From contig CM047426.1 in assembly GCA_026168455.1 (NCBI GenBank), forward strand, positions 3,093,501-3,157,500: 64,000 nt of DNA, written 5' to 3'. Position 1 is the stretch's first letter; the number at the start of each line of letters is the position of its first letter. A program made the position numbers and the translations under genes. This stretch comes from Theocolax elegans (Eukaryota; Arthropoda; Insecta; Hymenoptera; Cerocephalidae). The notes under the pieces were generated by a model, which was not told where the DNA came from, did not search any database, and saw only the letters and a program-made list of their open reading frames with translations. Positions 38,278-49,909 of this stretch are shown one piece after another.

Positions 38278-38431
38278 TGGATAGTCGACATAAGAATTAA
38301 TTATTATTTATATAAATTGATCTACAATTTAAATTTGAAAATTTATTGTCCTTTCTCCACTATTTCTTTACTAAAAGAAATGAAAATCTAAAACACGATG
38401 TTGTTAAGATTATTTTGCAAATTATTAATAA

Positions 38432-38780
38432 GGGGATGCCCAACGCAAATTACAGGGATCTACACCTTTTAACCCAAAAATTGTATCTAAATATTGAATT
38501 AAAAATCTGAAAAAATTCACAAGGATAATTTAAAACACAAGGAAAATCGCGACGTTTTCATTTATAAAGAGAAAAAAATCAATTTTGCAACAATAATTGA
38601 GTATACAATTTTTGGTCGGTAATTTTGTGTAAAACCTTTAAACTCGCACATCCTAATTAAGTAATAGATGTAAAAATCTGGAAAATTTTAGATATATTAT
38701 TTAAAACATGCCTAAGGACCTAACGTTCAGGATTTTTCCAAAAATTCATTAATTTTTTTATAAGAAATATAAATAATCTA
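38432..38780 (+). mobile_element. Repeat family A, copy 3 (MITE-like)
   Basis: It starts GGGGATGCCCAACG, then TTACAGGGATCTACACCTTT, then TTAAAAATCTGAAAAAATTC, TTTTGGTCGGTAATTTT, a second GTAAAAATCTGGAAAATTTT, AAAACATGCCTAAGGACC and TTCAGGATTTTTCC. It is one of the best-preserved copies at its left end. The right terminus is eroded. Confidence 0.65.
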
Positions 38781-38959
38781 CGTATATGTAGCCTCTTAGA
38801 TATAACATTTGTATTACAACTTTTCTCCGTTGTAAATACAAATCTTCGCAAACAAACGCATGCGCGTCTCGTAGCTTATCCAACGTAAGTGTCAATATCT
38901 ATATCTGCAACTGTACAAGGCCAATAAAGTTATTTAAATTAAATTAGTTTCTCATATAC

Positions 38960-40480
38960 AGTCGAAGATGCCTGTTTCTTCTTCTTTCTACGTTTTTTCT
39001 TCACCGACGAAACGTTCGTGTACACTGCTTCTTTTTTCCTTCGCGATCGAGATTTCTCGGAGATCTATCGATCACCCCCACCTATCTGAGGTTGGATTTG
39101 TAATCGTGCGTGTGTGTGTGAGTGTATCCAGGATTTGGGTCAGACGTTGATAACCACGATTACGAAGCAACGACCTACATCGATTTATATGTGTCTGTCT
39201 GTCTGTCTCTTCTGTGTGTATTTTTATTGTCGTCTCTATATATACACATTATATTTTCATTTAATTATATTCGATTGTTATATACCGAGGAATTCTCTTT
39301 TCACTCGCGGCTCTCTCGAATTTCTTTCTTCCTTCGCTTTTGACCATGACTCCGTTTTACATTCGATCTCTCCGTCTAAAGCGAGCGAGAGAGAGAGAGA
39401 GATCTCTCGTAAAATGTCATAATAATGTATACGTGTATATGTGTGTACTCTTTTTTTTTCTTCTCACATCGTCAAGTTTTTCCTCTTAGCGAGAAAACCG
39501 GTATTGAAAAATTTTACTCACTCGGTACGTGTAGGTGGAAAAATACTGTAATTGACGAATAGTTGTTTTCTTTTTCATCTTTTTTTTTTAAAATTTGAGT
39601 GGTTGATGGGGGTGTAGATTTTTTGGATATGAATTGGTAAGTTTTTTAGCCATTTTTTTTAAATCTAAGACTGAGATTGTGAAAACTTTTTAGAAATTTT
39701 CTTATAGTGAAGGTGCAGTGGCTGAGACATAAACTTTTTTTTGGGAATGGATTCATCGTTTTTTACAATTTATAGGTGGACCATGTTTTTTTTTTTTAAT
39801 TTATGAATTGACTATTATTTTATTATTTAGGAAATAAGTAGTTATTATTTTTAAATTATATGGTAATATTATTAAGAATGCAAATTTTTTTTTCTATTTG
39901 TTTTCTAATTTTCTATTTTTCATATTTTTTAAAAGAAGATTTGATGCCTAATTATAATTGGTTTTTTAGGTATGAATTAGCTACTTTTCTGTAATCTATA
40001 AGAATAATTATCTATAAGATTACAAATATTTATTCCTACAAATCTTAAATATTTTCTTAGTTCCTACTTAAAGAAAATGCGACAGCAGCGCGACGACGAA
40101 CGATATTTTGGATGTAAACCATTAAATGTTTCCATATTTTCTTTTTAAAAAATCCAATCACAGTGCAAAAGACAATTTTTTTTAATTACGTCTTACAATC
40201 TGTAAATCAGACCTCAAGATGATCATGGATATTTATAATGTCAAAGATACAAATAGATAATGAATCTCAATTGTGAAAATGATGAAAAGAAAATTCGATG
40301 CGAAAAACCCGAGATGCCCGGCAACTCGGCCCTGGTTGTCTATATCGTTATGATAACAGACGATAAACCCAGAGACTGTCTCTCGACACTCCTCGGTCAC
40401 GTTATGCTGCGCTATCAACCGCTATTTTCTCGCTTCGGAACTCGCTTGTTTCTTGCGAACGCAGCTTCTTCTTTAGTTCC
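38960..40480. other. Intronic DNA with two GC-richer islands
   Basis: 38960-39500 has CpG-rich segments plus (GA)n at 39386-39402. 40080-40480 includes ATGATAACAGACGATAAAC (40349-40367), a pair of GATA motifs, and is free of long microsatellites. The 78-codon frame at 40260-40496 has no recognisable domain. Confidence 0.4.
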
Positions 40481-41334
40481 ATTTTTTTCTATTTAGTTAT
40501 CTCTCGAGATCGTATACCCTGCTAGGAATTTGGTTATTTGCTAAATGTTTTGAGGTTATAAATGGAATTATATTGTGGTTGCATCATCGACTATTTGCTA
40601 GATTACTTTCTAATAATTATTTCTGCAAATTAGGTCGAAATTTAGAGATTTTTTTTAGCATTTTGAGGTTAGGCCATCGTCAACAAAGGCTAAGTTGTAA
40701 GTATATTTTTTAAATAATTTTTTAAAAATATAGGTTAAGACTAACAAAAGTTGATGACAAATTTTTTTTGAGTTATATATATTAAATTACGTTTTTTTTT
40801 GTAAAACTATGGTTGTTCCCGGTACGATAACGATCAAGTTTATGAAGAAGCTTCGGATGACGTTCCGAATATATGCACGGATGGGATGACTCTTCATCTT
40901 CTTTCGAATGTTTAGAGAAACACAATACATTATATAAGAGTTTAATTTCTATAATTCACAGGATACACGTCGAGTTTGAAGTTTGCTAAATTGAATTTCG
41001 AGGAAGTGTTATAAATTTAAAATTGTGTATTAATGTCTTGCGAAGAATAATTCTTATTAAAATTATGAATGTGAACGGTAGATGGGTTTTCTGATTCAGA
41101 GGTGTCATCAATTTCGGTAAAGTTTGTATTGAACGGAGATGAAAAATATGTTGTGTTGCTCAAAATATGATGGGTTGTTTAAAAAAGCGATTTATGACGA
41201 AATGGTATTGAATCGAAAATTTTTCTGTTGAACGTAATTTGAAAATGTAATGTGGATATTTTAGTCGCGTGAGAATTATTTTTTAATTTATATTGTATAG
41301 GAAAAGTTATTAGTAGTTATTGACCTGAATGTCC

Positions 41335-42240
41335 TTGGATTGGGTTGGGAGGATTGAAGTCAATCTGAATTTTTTTATTTACAATATTTCCAGAACAAAA
41401 GTTAACCTGGATTTTTTTTTATCTTTAATTATAATATTGCCAGAACAAAAGTTATCCTGATTTTTTTATCAGTACACAATTAACAGAAGAAAAGTAAACC
41501 CGAGTTGTTTTTACAACAAAATTGACAGAAGAATATTTAACCTGAATTATTCATTTTTTCAAAATAACAGTATAAAAGTCAATCTGAAATTTTTGATTAT
41601 TATATTCTAGAACAGAATTAACCTGAATTTCCTACTGCTACTAAAATGACAGAACAACTTTTTGAACTTGAACTTTTTGATTATTATATTCTAGAACAGA
41701 ATTAACCTGAATTTCGTATTGCTACTAAATTGACAGAACAAAAATCAATCAGAATTTCTATTTTTGGACGACAAAAGTCAACCTAATCTTTTTTTCTTCA
41801 CAAAAATGCAAGAACAATATCCATCTTGCATATACCTTCTTTTACAAAACTAAAATAACAAAAATCAACCTGAATTTTTTTTTTCTAGAACAAGTCAATC
41901 TAATTTCCATTTTTTACGAATTTGGCAGAGCAAACCTGAATTTTCTACCGTCAAACAATTAATAGAAAAAACGCGAAATTGAATTTACATAATTCTTCAA
42001 AAGAAGCAAAGTTAACCTAAATTTTTCATCTCCTACGAAATTAAAGAACAAAAAACCGACCTAAACGCCCTATTTTTCCAAATCGTCTTTATATAACAAA
42101 CCAAGCTGAATTCCCTACTTCTACAAACAATCCTAAATAAAAATCATCCCCAATTCCCCATGCTCACAAACGTCCCTAACTAAAATCAACCTAAATATCC
42201 CAACATCTACAAAAGGAAAAAAAAACAACCTACAAATTAT
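41335..42240. repeat. Degenerate minisatellite, AGAACAAAAGTTAACCTGAAT type
   Basis: About 15 diverged units of roughly 50-65 bases share AGAACAAAAGTTAACCTGAA followed by a T run and ACAAAATTGAC. A recent internal duplication is visible: TATATTCTAGAACAGAATTA occurs at about 41602 and again at about 41684 with only a few differences around it. Confidence 0.75.
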
Positions 42241-42299
42241 ATCACCCTTTTCCAAAGAAACTTTTCTAGAATGATGAAACAAAAAGAAGAACATTACGC

Positions 42300-42560
42300 A
42301 CATACACACATCAATTCAATTTGCATACAAAATCGCTTAGGGATCGGAACCGCTTACACGACCATGAAGGTGCGTCACTATATATACATCTATATATATA
42401 CACGCGTACTCGTACTCATTATGTGGGTCGCACGCGTTTAATTAATTGCGACACACTCGCTGCTAGATCAAGAGAGAGAGAAACAAGAACGAAATGGCAT
42501 TTACTTGCATACATGTGGGCACAGGACGTAAAGTAATTCCAGAGGAACCCGCATCACTTT
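42300..42560. other. Small GC-richer island
   Basis: CpG-containing sequence with (TA) runs and CGCACGCGTTTAATTAATTG (42428-42447). The function is not apparent. Confidence 0.3.
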
Positions 42561-42764
42561 GGTCAGATTGAGTAATTTTTTTTTTTTGGTTACGTTTCGT
42601 ACACGTGTATGGATACCGAACCGAAAAAAAATATATCGAATGTTCGCTTGGTAATATAATTTTTATGAAAAGTAAATCGTGTTGTACGTTCGGTTCGATT
42701 TCCGAGAATTTTTTTTACAAAAAATACAGTGACAACAATGTGAACGGAGATTGTTCAAAAATTA

Positions 42765-42965
42765 CTATGACTTTCGTAAAAAATTAATTCATAAGCACAA
42801 AATCCTTAAAAAATACCGTGACACCGTCGTAAAAAAAATAAATTCGTAAGCACAAAATCTCTAAAAAATACCGTGACACCTTCGTAAAAAAATTAATTCG
42901 TAATTTTTGCTTAAAAAGAACAGTGATACCTTCGTAAAAAATTTTTTAAAATTACCATGATACCT
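42765..42965. repeat. Tandem repeat, unit about 55-60 bp
   Basis: Three to four units share TTCGTAAGCACAAAATCT, AAAAAATACCGTGACACC and TTCGTAAAAAAATTAATTCG. The first two complete units are nearly identical; later ones are truncated. Confidence 0.8.
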
Positions 42966-44139
42966 TTGTAAATATCGTAGTGAATTTTTGTTAGAACAAG
43001 TTGTCACAGCAATTTTTATTAGAAAAATCCCAGCAGTGTTATAAATAAATATATATGTATATAACGACACGTCATAATTCACGAATCGATGCACACTATG
43101 TATATATATATATAACAATCGCATCGAGGTTGTAGTAAATTTTATAATTTAATGCTACAGTAGACAATGAAAAAGGATCTAAGATTCGATCTTAAAATCG
43201 CGTGAGAAAGTCTGTAAGAAACAAGAATCATGCGATTTAACTTTCACAATGGTTTCTAAAATTTTGCATATATGTTTAAATTCCGATGAAAATTACTCTG
43301 TTTGACGTGTACGTATATATACATTCATAAAAAAAATAATGAGATATAGCTCAATAAATATATATTTACACTTGGATATTCTTGTATAATTATATTTTTT
43401 TTTATTTTCTAACTGCCGCGCATTGGAATTATTGTTATTAACCACAAAGGTTATGTTACGTGAAAAAGAAAGGAGAATATTAAATAACCTTTTTTGTATG
43501 CAAATATTTTATTATTTTATTTTCTCGCTTCTTTTTTCTCCAATTAATTAATGATCGTATTGGAGATGCATTTTTTTAATTAAAACATTTAGATTGTGGA
43601 AATATGTTCATTCGACGAATTTAGCTTGATTTAAGTAAATACATTTATACGATGTTGTTTCTTCTTTGATTATTCACGTTTGTATTTTATTAATGTAAAA
43701 GGGTATTAATAAAAAATTCAAAATTGCCGCGGTTAGTTATAGCAAAGACAATGTGTATAAGAAATATAAAAAATAATGTATCAAAATTCAATTAATTATG
43801 TTCATTCAAGATTTTAATATTTTTTTTATTTATGAGGTTCACAATTTTTAGGGGGTTATGGTGTTTTAAAACAATTGACTTCGCAAATTAATAACCGTGA
43901 TGAATTCCAATTTCATAAATTGATAGATTAGTTGTTTTAAAAGAATTTAAAAAATTTAGAAGTTGCAAACGCGGCAAATTTGAATTTTTAATTTTAACAT
44001 TTTTTTCAAATAATTCAAATTTTAATACAATTAACAATTAACAAAAGTTATTGTAAAATGTACCTATTATCTTATTTAAAATAAATATTACTCAACTCCG
44101 AATAAATTTTAAAAACATTCAAAAATTTTAAATACGGAC

Positions 44140-44930
44140 ATTTGCATTTTTTAAATGTAAATATAACCTCTAATCAGATTTTATACGCAAATATGAAAAA
44201 ATAACCACCGTAAGATAAACATTAATTAACATCGAGTATCTTGTAACTAATTACTTCCTCATCAACATCAATCTAACCTCCTTTTCAACAAAAAAAAGAA
44301 GTCAAATAACGATCGATACACGATGACAAAACGTGGACGATAGTAAGTAGGGAATAAGGTAAAAGATAGCGAAACAACATTCTACAGCGGAAACGCTAAG
44401 TGAAAAAGAAAAGACATTCCACGCCTACTTGTTTCCGCGTGCTCGTCCACAATGATTTTTTTTGTTTAATACCCGCGCGAGACGATGGCAACATTCCCTA
44501 CACTCGCCTTATAAGTGCACCTCTCTTTTTTTTTCCTCTTCTTTTTCCAACCCTTCCGCTGTGGAATCACATTAACTAAAGAAGCCAATACGAAACGTTA
44601 CAAGGGGAACTTATACATTTTTTTACGATTAATCGAATGACGTATTTGAAAAACGTAATTAAAAATTTTATTATAAAAATATCGTAATGGTGATTAAAAA
44701 AGAATAAATTACACTTAAAAAATCAGGTAGAGAACCTCGAGGAAGAGAGGCACCTTCGCGCTCGTGACTGGCGCAGTATGGCAGTAGTGCAAAAGAGAGA
44801 GAGAATCGCGAGAGAGTCCCTCTGACGTCACATCCGCACGACTGCGTTCTGCTCTCTTTTCCCCGCAACTGGAGCAGGAGATGAATCTCGTTGTCGATGT
44901 GTATACATAAAAGAGAAAGACTCGGTTTGC
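44140..44930. other. Intronic DNA with a GC-richer island
   Basis: An octamer ATTTGCAT lies at 44140-44147. The island at 44460-44930 holds a perfect CRE palindrome TGACGTCA at 44823-44830 and CpG-rich flanks. No coding sequence is supported. Confidence 0.35.
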
Positions 44931-45025
44931 GGAGAATCTTTTACTTTTTTAATTATTATCACGAAATCTATATCGTTTTTTTATTAAATTTTAGGTTTTT
45001 TAGGTTTTTGTTTGGAAATTATGAA

Positions 45026-45320
45026 GGGGATACCGGACAATGTCAGACTCTTGTATTTCCTTTAAACAATGTGTATGAATTTTTTTACATTTTTAAATTG
45101 TTAATATCAATATAGTTTTTGAGTTGGTAAGTATAGCACTTGTTAAATTACCGACCAAATCTTCTTTTACTTAAAATTAATTTAAAAATGATTTTTTTCC
45201 ATACAGATGTGACATCGGGCTTCCTGTTATGTAAAGTATCTTCATCAATTTTTTCAGATTTTTAATTTAATATTTTAAACATAATTGAGTTGGAAGAATA
45301 AATGCCTCTGAATCCGACAT
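45026..45320 (-). mobile_element. Repeat family A, copy 4 (MITE-like)
   Basis: In plus coordinates it starts GGGGATACCGGAC and ends GAATCCGACAT, an imperfect inverted-terminal pair. Inside, in reverse orientation, are AAATTACCGACCAAA and ATCAATTTTTTCAGATTTTT, the complements of the GGTCGGTAATTT and AAAAATCTGAAAAAATT blocks of the other copies. Confidence 0.6.
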
Positions 45321-46080
45321 AATCTCCATAATCTAGTCTTTAATGACCAATTGTATATTTGTACTTTTTTAATGATTTAAGGTTAGGGATAGCTAGTATT
45401 TCCAATAATTTTTTTACTCAACAATTTGTTCAGAGATTTACATTATAAAAATTTTTTTTAGGATACTAATACAATTTTTTAGCCATCAAGTCTCATCTTT
45501 TCAAAAATTGAGGTACTGCTTTAACAACTAAATAAGTACAACATAAAAAAAATCCGCTAATTATTATGTACATATAATATTTTTGAGGTTATAACGACTA
45601 ACCAGAGATGAAAATGTATTTATCGGCAAACGAAGTGGCGAGCGATGCGGAAAGGAAAAAAAATTTTCGATGTCCCTACTTGCGAGTTAATACGTTTTTA
45701 ACCGCAATCCATAAATCACATTAACATATACGAAGCCGAGATGGAGACACTGTCCCATCAGCAGCGGACATTTGTTAAATGAAGTATGCCGACAACTCTC
45801 CTTTCTCTCGATCCATAGTATCAATACTTTTTTTTCATTTTCATTTCACCGACTTTTCCCATTCGCAATGTCAATTTAATTAAGAACAAAACTAAATTAA
45901 CTTTTTTTTGTACTGAGGATGTGTAATAATTAATGGATACTGAAAGTGGAAATTTAACGGAACAATGGTATACGAAATGCATTGTCTAAGTTTTTACGGA
46001 TTGTGATTTATAAATTTTATGGAAATATAAGGATGAAATATTTGATAATGGATTTAGAGAGAGATATATAAGTTTTTTCA
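45321..46080. other. AT-rich intron, small island
   Basis: A slightly GC-richer segment lies at 45610-45800. Otherwise I see nothing. Confidence 0.3.
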
Positions 46081-46084
46081 GAAA

Positions 46085-46725
46085 GTAATCGGAACAAAAT
46101 GGTATTGGAGGGAACTTTTGTTCGGATTCGTAAACAGTTATTTTATAATTATCAGTAATCGAATAAAATATTCAAAATACTTATTATGGTACTAATTAAT
46201 ATTAGTATCCTAAAAAAAATTATTTCATATTATTTATTTTTTAATTCTTAGTACTCTAAAATAGTATTTCAGAATGCTTATTCTTGAATTCCCAGTAATC
46301 GACGTTATTTTTTGCAAATTCTCAGTATGCAAAATTTTTCCCTTGAATTCTTAGTATTCGAGAAGTTCTTTCTTTGAATCTTCAGTATTAAAAACAAAGT
46401 GTACGAGAATACTTATTCTTAAATTCACAATATTCTAAGAAAAAAGTATTTCGGAATATATTTTAATGAAATTCTCAGAATTCAAGAACATTTTCCCTTG
46501 AATCTTAGGTACTAGATGACAAAAGCATTCGAGAATACTTTTTCTTGAATTGTGTATTTTCAAATAGTATTCACATTTATTTTTGCTCAAATCTCAGTAT
46601 TCAGAATATTTTTACTCGAATCTTTAGTATTAGAAACAAAGTTTTGAAGAATATTTTTCTTCGAATTTTCCTTATTAGAAAAAAGTATATCCGAATATTT
46701 TTTTGAACTGTGTTTTATAAAAAGT
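46085..46725. repeat. Degenerate minisatellite, CAGTATTCGAGAATA type
   Basis: About ten diverged units of roughly 50-65 bases share CTTGAATTCTTAGTATT followed by GAGAATACTTATTCTTGAAT. Confidence 0.65.
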
Positions 46726-49080
46726 GTTCGATCGAAATCTTAATTGTCTAAAATGTCTTGAATTTCACCAACATTTGATTAATTCGCTTTATCTGCAAAT
46801 ATCAGCCGATAGAAAATAAGCTTAATTCAAAAAGTTAAATTCTAACATTTTGGTGACACACCATAAGATGCAACATTATTTTACTTTTATTTTCTTAACA
46901 TGTATGAATGTTATCAACTTATTCTGCATCAAATACTATTCTCCAACCATACCACTAAAAAAATACGAAATTTTAAAAATAGTTTCTTTCTATAGAAACC
47001 CATTGTGCAAAGAAGTAAAACAAAAATTTCTTTGTTACATTAACAATCATTCTCTTCGAAAATAAAGATTTCCACAACTGAAACTACCTGAGATCACGCG
47101 AAATAACTTATTAACCATAGCGGATCGAACACAAAAGACTCATGCTCGTTTCTAAGTTGATGCTCGTTAAGGTTTCTATAAATATATATCCGATCTCCTC
47201 AAGCTGTATGTGTGTATATATGAAATATTAATAGACGTATAATCGTAGCGCGTTCTACTTTATTTCGTTCCCATGATGTTATATATGTTGTTCATTTACC
47301 CGTATTTTGATGCACCAAACGAACACCTGGGAAAACGTACATCTAAAGATGCTTTCCTCAGTTTTACGTGAGAATAAACAATTTATTTCTCCTAACCTTC
47401 GGTTTTACAATATACTTCTCAAATTTGTTAAATGTCAGTGATACTATTATATGAAATTTTCGAATCGATTTTACAAATGTGCAAAGGTAATGTGCGGTGT
47501 AAGTGTGTAAGTCGAGTAACAAAAGAAATTAATTGCACACAAAGATGAATAATAGTATTTGATTACAGGCTCGAGAAATATCGGGATGCACATACGTTTG
47601 TATGGATATTTTTGTGTTGTTGGGGTTTAAGAGTATCGATTGTTTAATTTGCAATGTTGATGTGGGGATATATTGAGTTTTAGTTATTTTGTCTGGAGAA
47701 TATTATTCTAATTATTCTGAAACTGTAGAATATGATTCTGTGTTACTTTTCTAATCATATTGTACTCCAACTTCTACAGAATAAAAATTGACGCTAAAAT
47801 GTGTGAAACGGTTAAAAAAGTGTAGAGTGTGAGAATTGGATAGACTCTAAGAGTGGATCTTAATAAATGTTTTAAACCATAATTTTCGAATGGACCTTTA
47901 GGTAGACGACTATTACCAACCTATGAAATTCTGCTTATTAAGGTTTTTTTAAAAAAGAATATTAACGTTCGATTTATTTTCCCACTAAATCATGTCTGGT
48001 TATGAAATCAAAGAATCTTAAGCAACACCTACACTATTTCAAACGGATATTCCAAAAATATCTAAAGTTTCTATAAATGTAACAATGTATCAAATTCTAT
48101 TTAATGCATTTGTTAATAGTATGTTAATAAATCTCTTTTTTTATTTCAAAACAAGCTTGCCCAACGACTTCTCGCGATTAATTTATAACCTAAAATCCGA
48201 CTGGTAGCTTATTCCACACTAATCCCCGTAGAAAACATGAAAGTTGTGAATGCACATTCCGAACTTTACTAAACATGGTTAATTAAAAATTCATTTTATA
48301 TCTCTAGAAGTTTATACCAAAGTTTCGGACAAGTACAATTTAATTATCCAACGGGATTATCATCATCAACGAAATATTACGAATGCAAGGTTCTTTGCGT
48401 AACGATCTCGAACAGTTAGTTTTACGTACTCGCAATAAAAGTGAAGTTTAATTCAATATAAATATACCGGGAGAATATATGGAAGTTCCGGCTCACGGAC
48501 GCAAATTGACGTATTGTCCGAAAAATATATCTATTCGGACGTCGATGCCCAGAAAAGAGAAAGGCTTCCGGATCGAACTGACCGTTTCGCTTACAATTTG
48601 CGAGTGCGAAAATCAATTTCGCTTTCACTCGTGCGCAAGTATGTGTATACACACCGCATATATACAGTTTTTAAACCCTTTTTAGGTTAACTAATTTTAC
48701 TCGCGAGAAAATTCATTTCTTACGCGCGCTCCAAGAGTAATTGTTGAGCATTCGAAAATCCCGAGCCACTCGCGACTCTCGTTAATATTGTATTAAGATT
48801 GCAGCGAGCGAAAATCAAAAGTGAACGTTGGCGATCGCAGAGAAAGATTGGTTATCTCAAAAATGTTTCTTCTTATAGGTTTATATTTTGCAATTAATTG
48901 ATCGAGAAGAGCACGAAATATAGTCCTCCGAATGTCTATTACGGAAATGTATCCCCTGGTAGTAATCGAGGCATTTATGGAACGTTTTTTTCAGTCAAAA
49001 ATGAACCGATGGACTAATATATCAATTTCATATCTCAGGGAAATTATGGATATGTCAAAAATTCATGAACGTTGAACAGT
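46726..49080. other. Intronic DNA close to the EcR-A exon
   Basis: A GC-richer, microsatellite-free island at 48410-48850 contains TTCCGGCTCACGGACG and TTTCGCTTACAATTTGCGAG. The 68-codon frame at 48479-48685 shows no domain. It is a candidate conserved non-coding element. The rest is AT-rich. Confidence 0.35.
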
Positions 49081-49084
49081 TTCG

Positions 49085-49279
49085 GAAATATGCATCACAG
49101 AGAAAAATTATCTGAACCAAAGATAGGATTTTATATGGATAATCGTATGAAGACTTTAGATTTTACCTTAAAAATAACCATATAGGCCCTTCATATAATC
49201 AAATCTTAAGTCACCTAGATTTGATCAAACCAAATTTTATTACTTTGGTTCCAGTCATTTTTCTCTGTGATGCGTATTT
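49085..49279. mobile_element. Small foldback (MITE-like) element
   Basis: 49092-49122 (GCATCACAGAGAAAAAT, then CTGAACCAAAG) pairs with the reverse complement of 49243-49273 at about 27 of 31 positions; pairing extends a few bases outward (AAATA-GCATC). It lies about 200 bases downstream of the EcR-A splice donor, inside the intron. It may be a degraded MITE. The class is unknown. Confidence 0.6.
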
Positions 49280-49470
49280 TCAGTCTTCAGTCGCCTTAGA
49301 ACTTTTGACATTCCTTATATAATATTTCGTTCATATCAGTGTTCAAAATCCCACCAGTGTGAATAAATAAATATAGAATCAATTCCTGGTAAAAATCTTA
49401 CTACCTTTTGGACATGTTTTGTAAGTTTTGTCCAAAAAATAATAAGACATATACAAAGGATGAAAAGTGT

Positions 49471-49476
49471 ACTTAC
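49471..49476 (-). other. EcR: Splice donor of the EcR-A exon
   Basis: Minus-strand GTAAGT directly follows the codon split G| after AAA ATT, giving the conserved KIG junction in phase 1. Reading through the donor leaves EcR-like sequence at once (KYTFHPLY and so on, then a stop), which supports splicing here. Confidence 0.88.
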
Positions 49477-49909
49477 CAATTTTGCCGTTGGGACTGTAAG
49501 GATCATAGCTGCCCGAGCTCATGGGACTGGCGTAGCCATTATTGCTCGGTGGCTGAGAGCCTATCACGGTTTGTTGCTGCTGCTGCTGCTGTTGCTGCTG
49601 TTGGCCCGGAGTGATAGGAGTCGAGTGAGCCATCGGAGGTTGTTGGGACGCTGCTATGTAGAGGTGCTGCTGAGGTTGAGCTAGCCCAGGCTGAGGCGAC
49701 TCCGGTGCCAGCCAGTCATCGGTCCTCGGGCGCTTATTGCTGTTCCCAATACCGGAGAACAATCCACCGGCACCTCCACCAGCAGGAGCAGCAGGTCGGC
49801 TCGAGGATCCGGTACTCGAGCCTGATGAGGCAGGTGATTGCTGACTCTCTGGTGCTTCGGTTTTCACCAGACCCAAAGCTGGTTGTAACTCCGTAGGTTG
49901 GTGATCCAT
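49477..49909 (-). CDS. EcR: Ecdysone receptor isoform A, isoform-specific first coding exon (partial CDS)
   Basis: EcR is a nuclear receptor that binds 20-hydroxyecdysone as a heterodimer with Ultraspiracle and drives moulting and metamorphosis gene programmes. This exon encodes the A-specific N-terminal A/B (AF-1) region: 144 codons plus one base. Visible in order: MDHQ start; VKTE (residues 15-18), a psi-K-x-E SUMO-type motif; Ser/Gly/Ala-rich linker (about 26-55); KRPR (59-62), a likely nuclear localisation signal, running into DDWL (64-67); Pro/Gln-rich stretch; an 11-Gln run (103-113); NNGYASPMSSGSYDPYSP and NGKIG (123 to end), matching the conserved end of insect EcR-A. ATG at 49909 was chosen because it is the first in-frame ATG after a TAG at 50171-50173, has a strong context (GCCATGG), and gives the MD...VK-x-E-P start seen in moth EcR-A. 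The exon ends in phase 1 (KI-G|) at GTAAGT. The common exons are outside the window. Family assignment is firm; the exact start is inferred. Confidence 0.92.

Larger units (their letters stand above)
1..49476 (-). other. EcR: Long EcR-A intron (3' end beyond the window)
   Basis: No sequence resembling the EcR common exons (zinc-finger or ligand-binding domain) is present in any frame to the left of the A exon. The intron that starts at the A donor therefore runs past position 1. The B1 exon and its promoter lie inside it, so the B isoforms come from a separate downstream promoter, as in Drosophila. The intron is AT-rich, with islands of higher GC and many repeats, listed separately. Confidence 0.75.
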
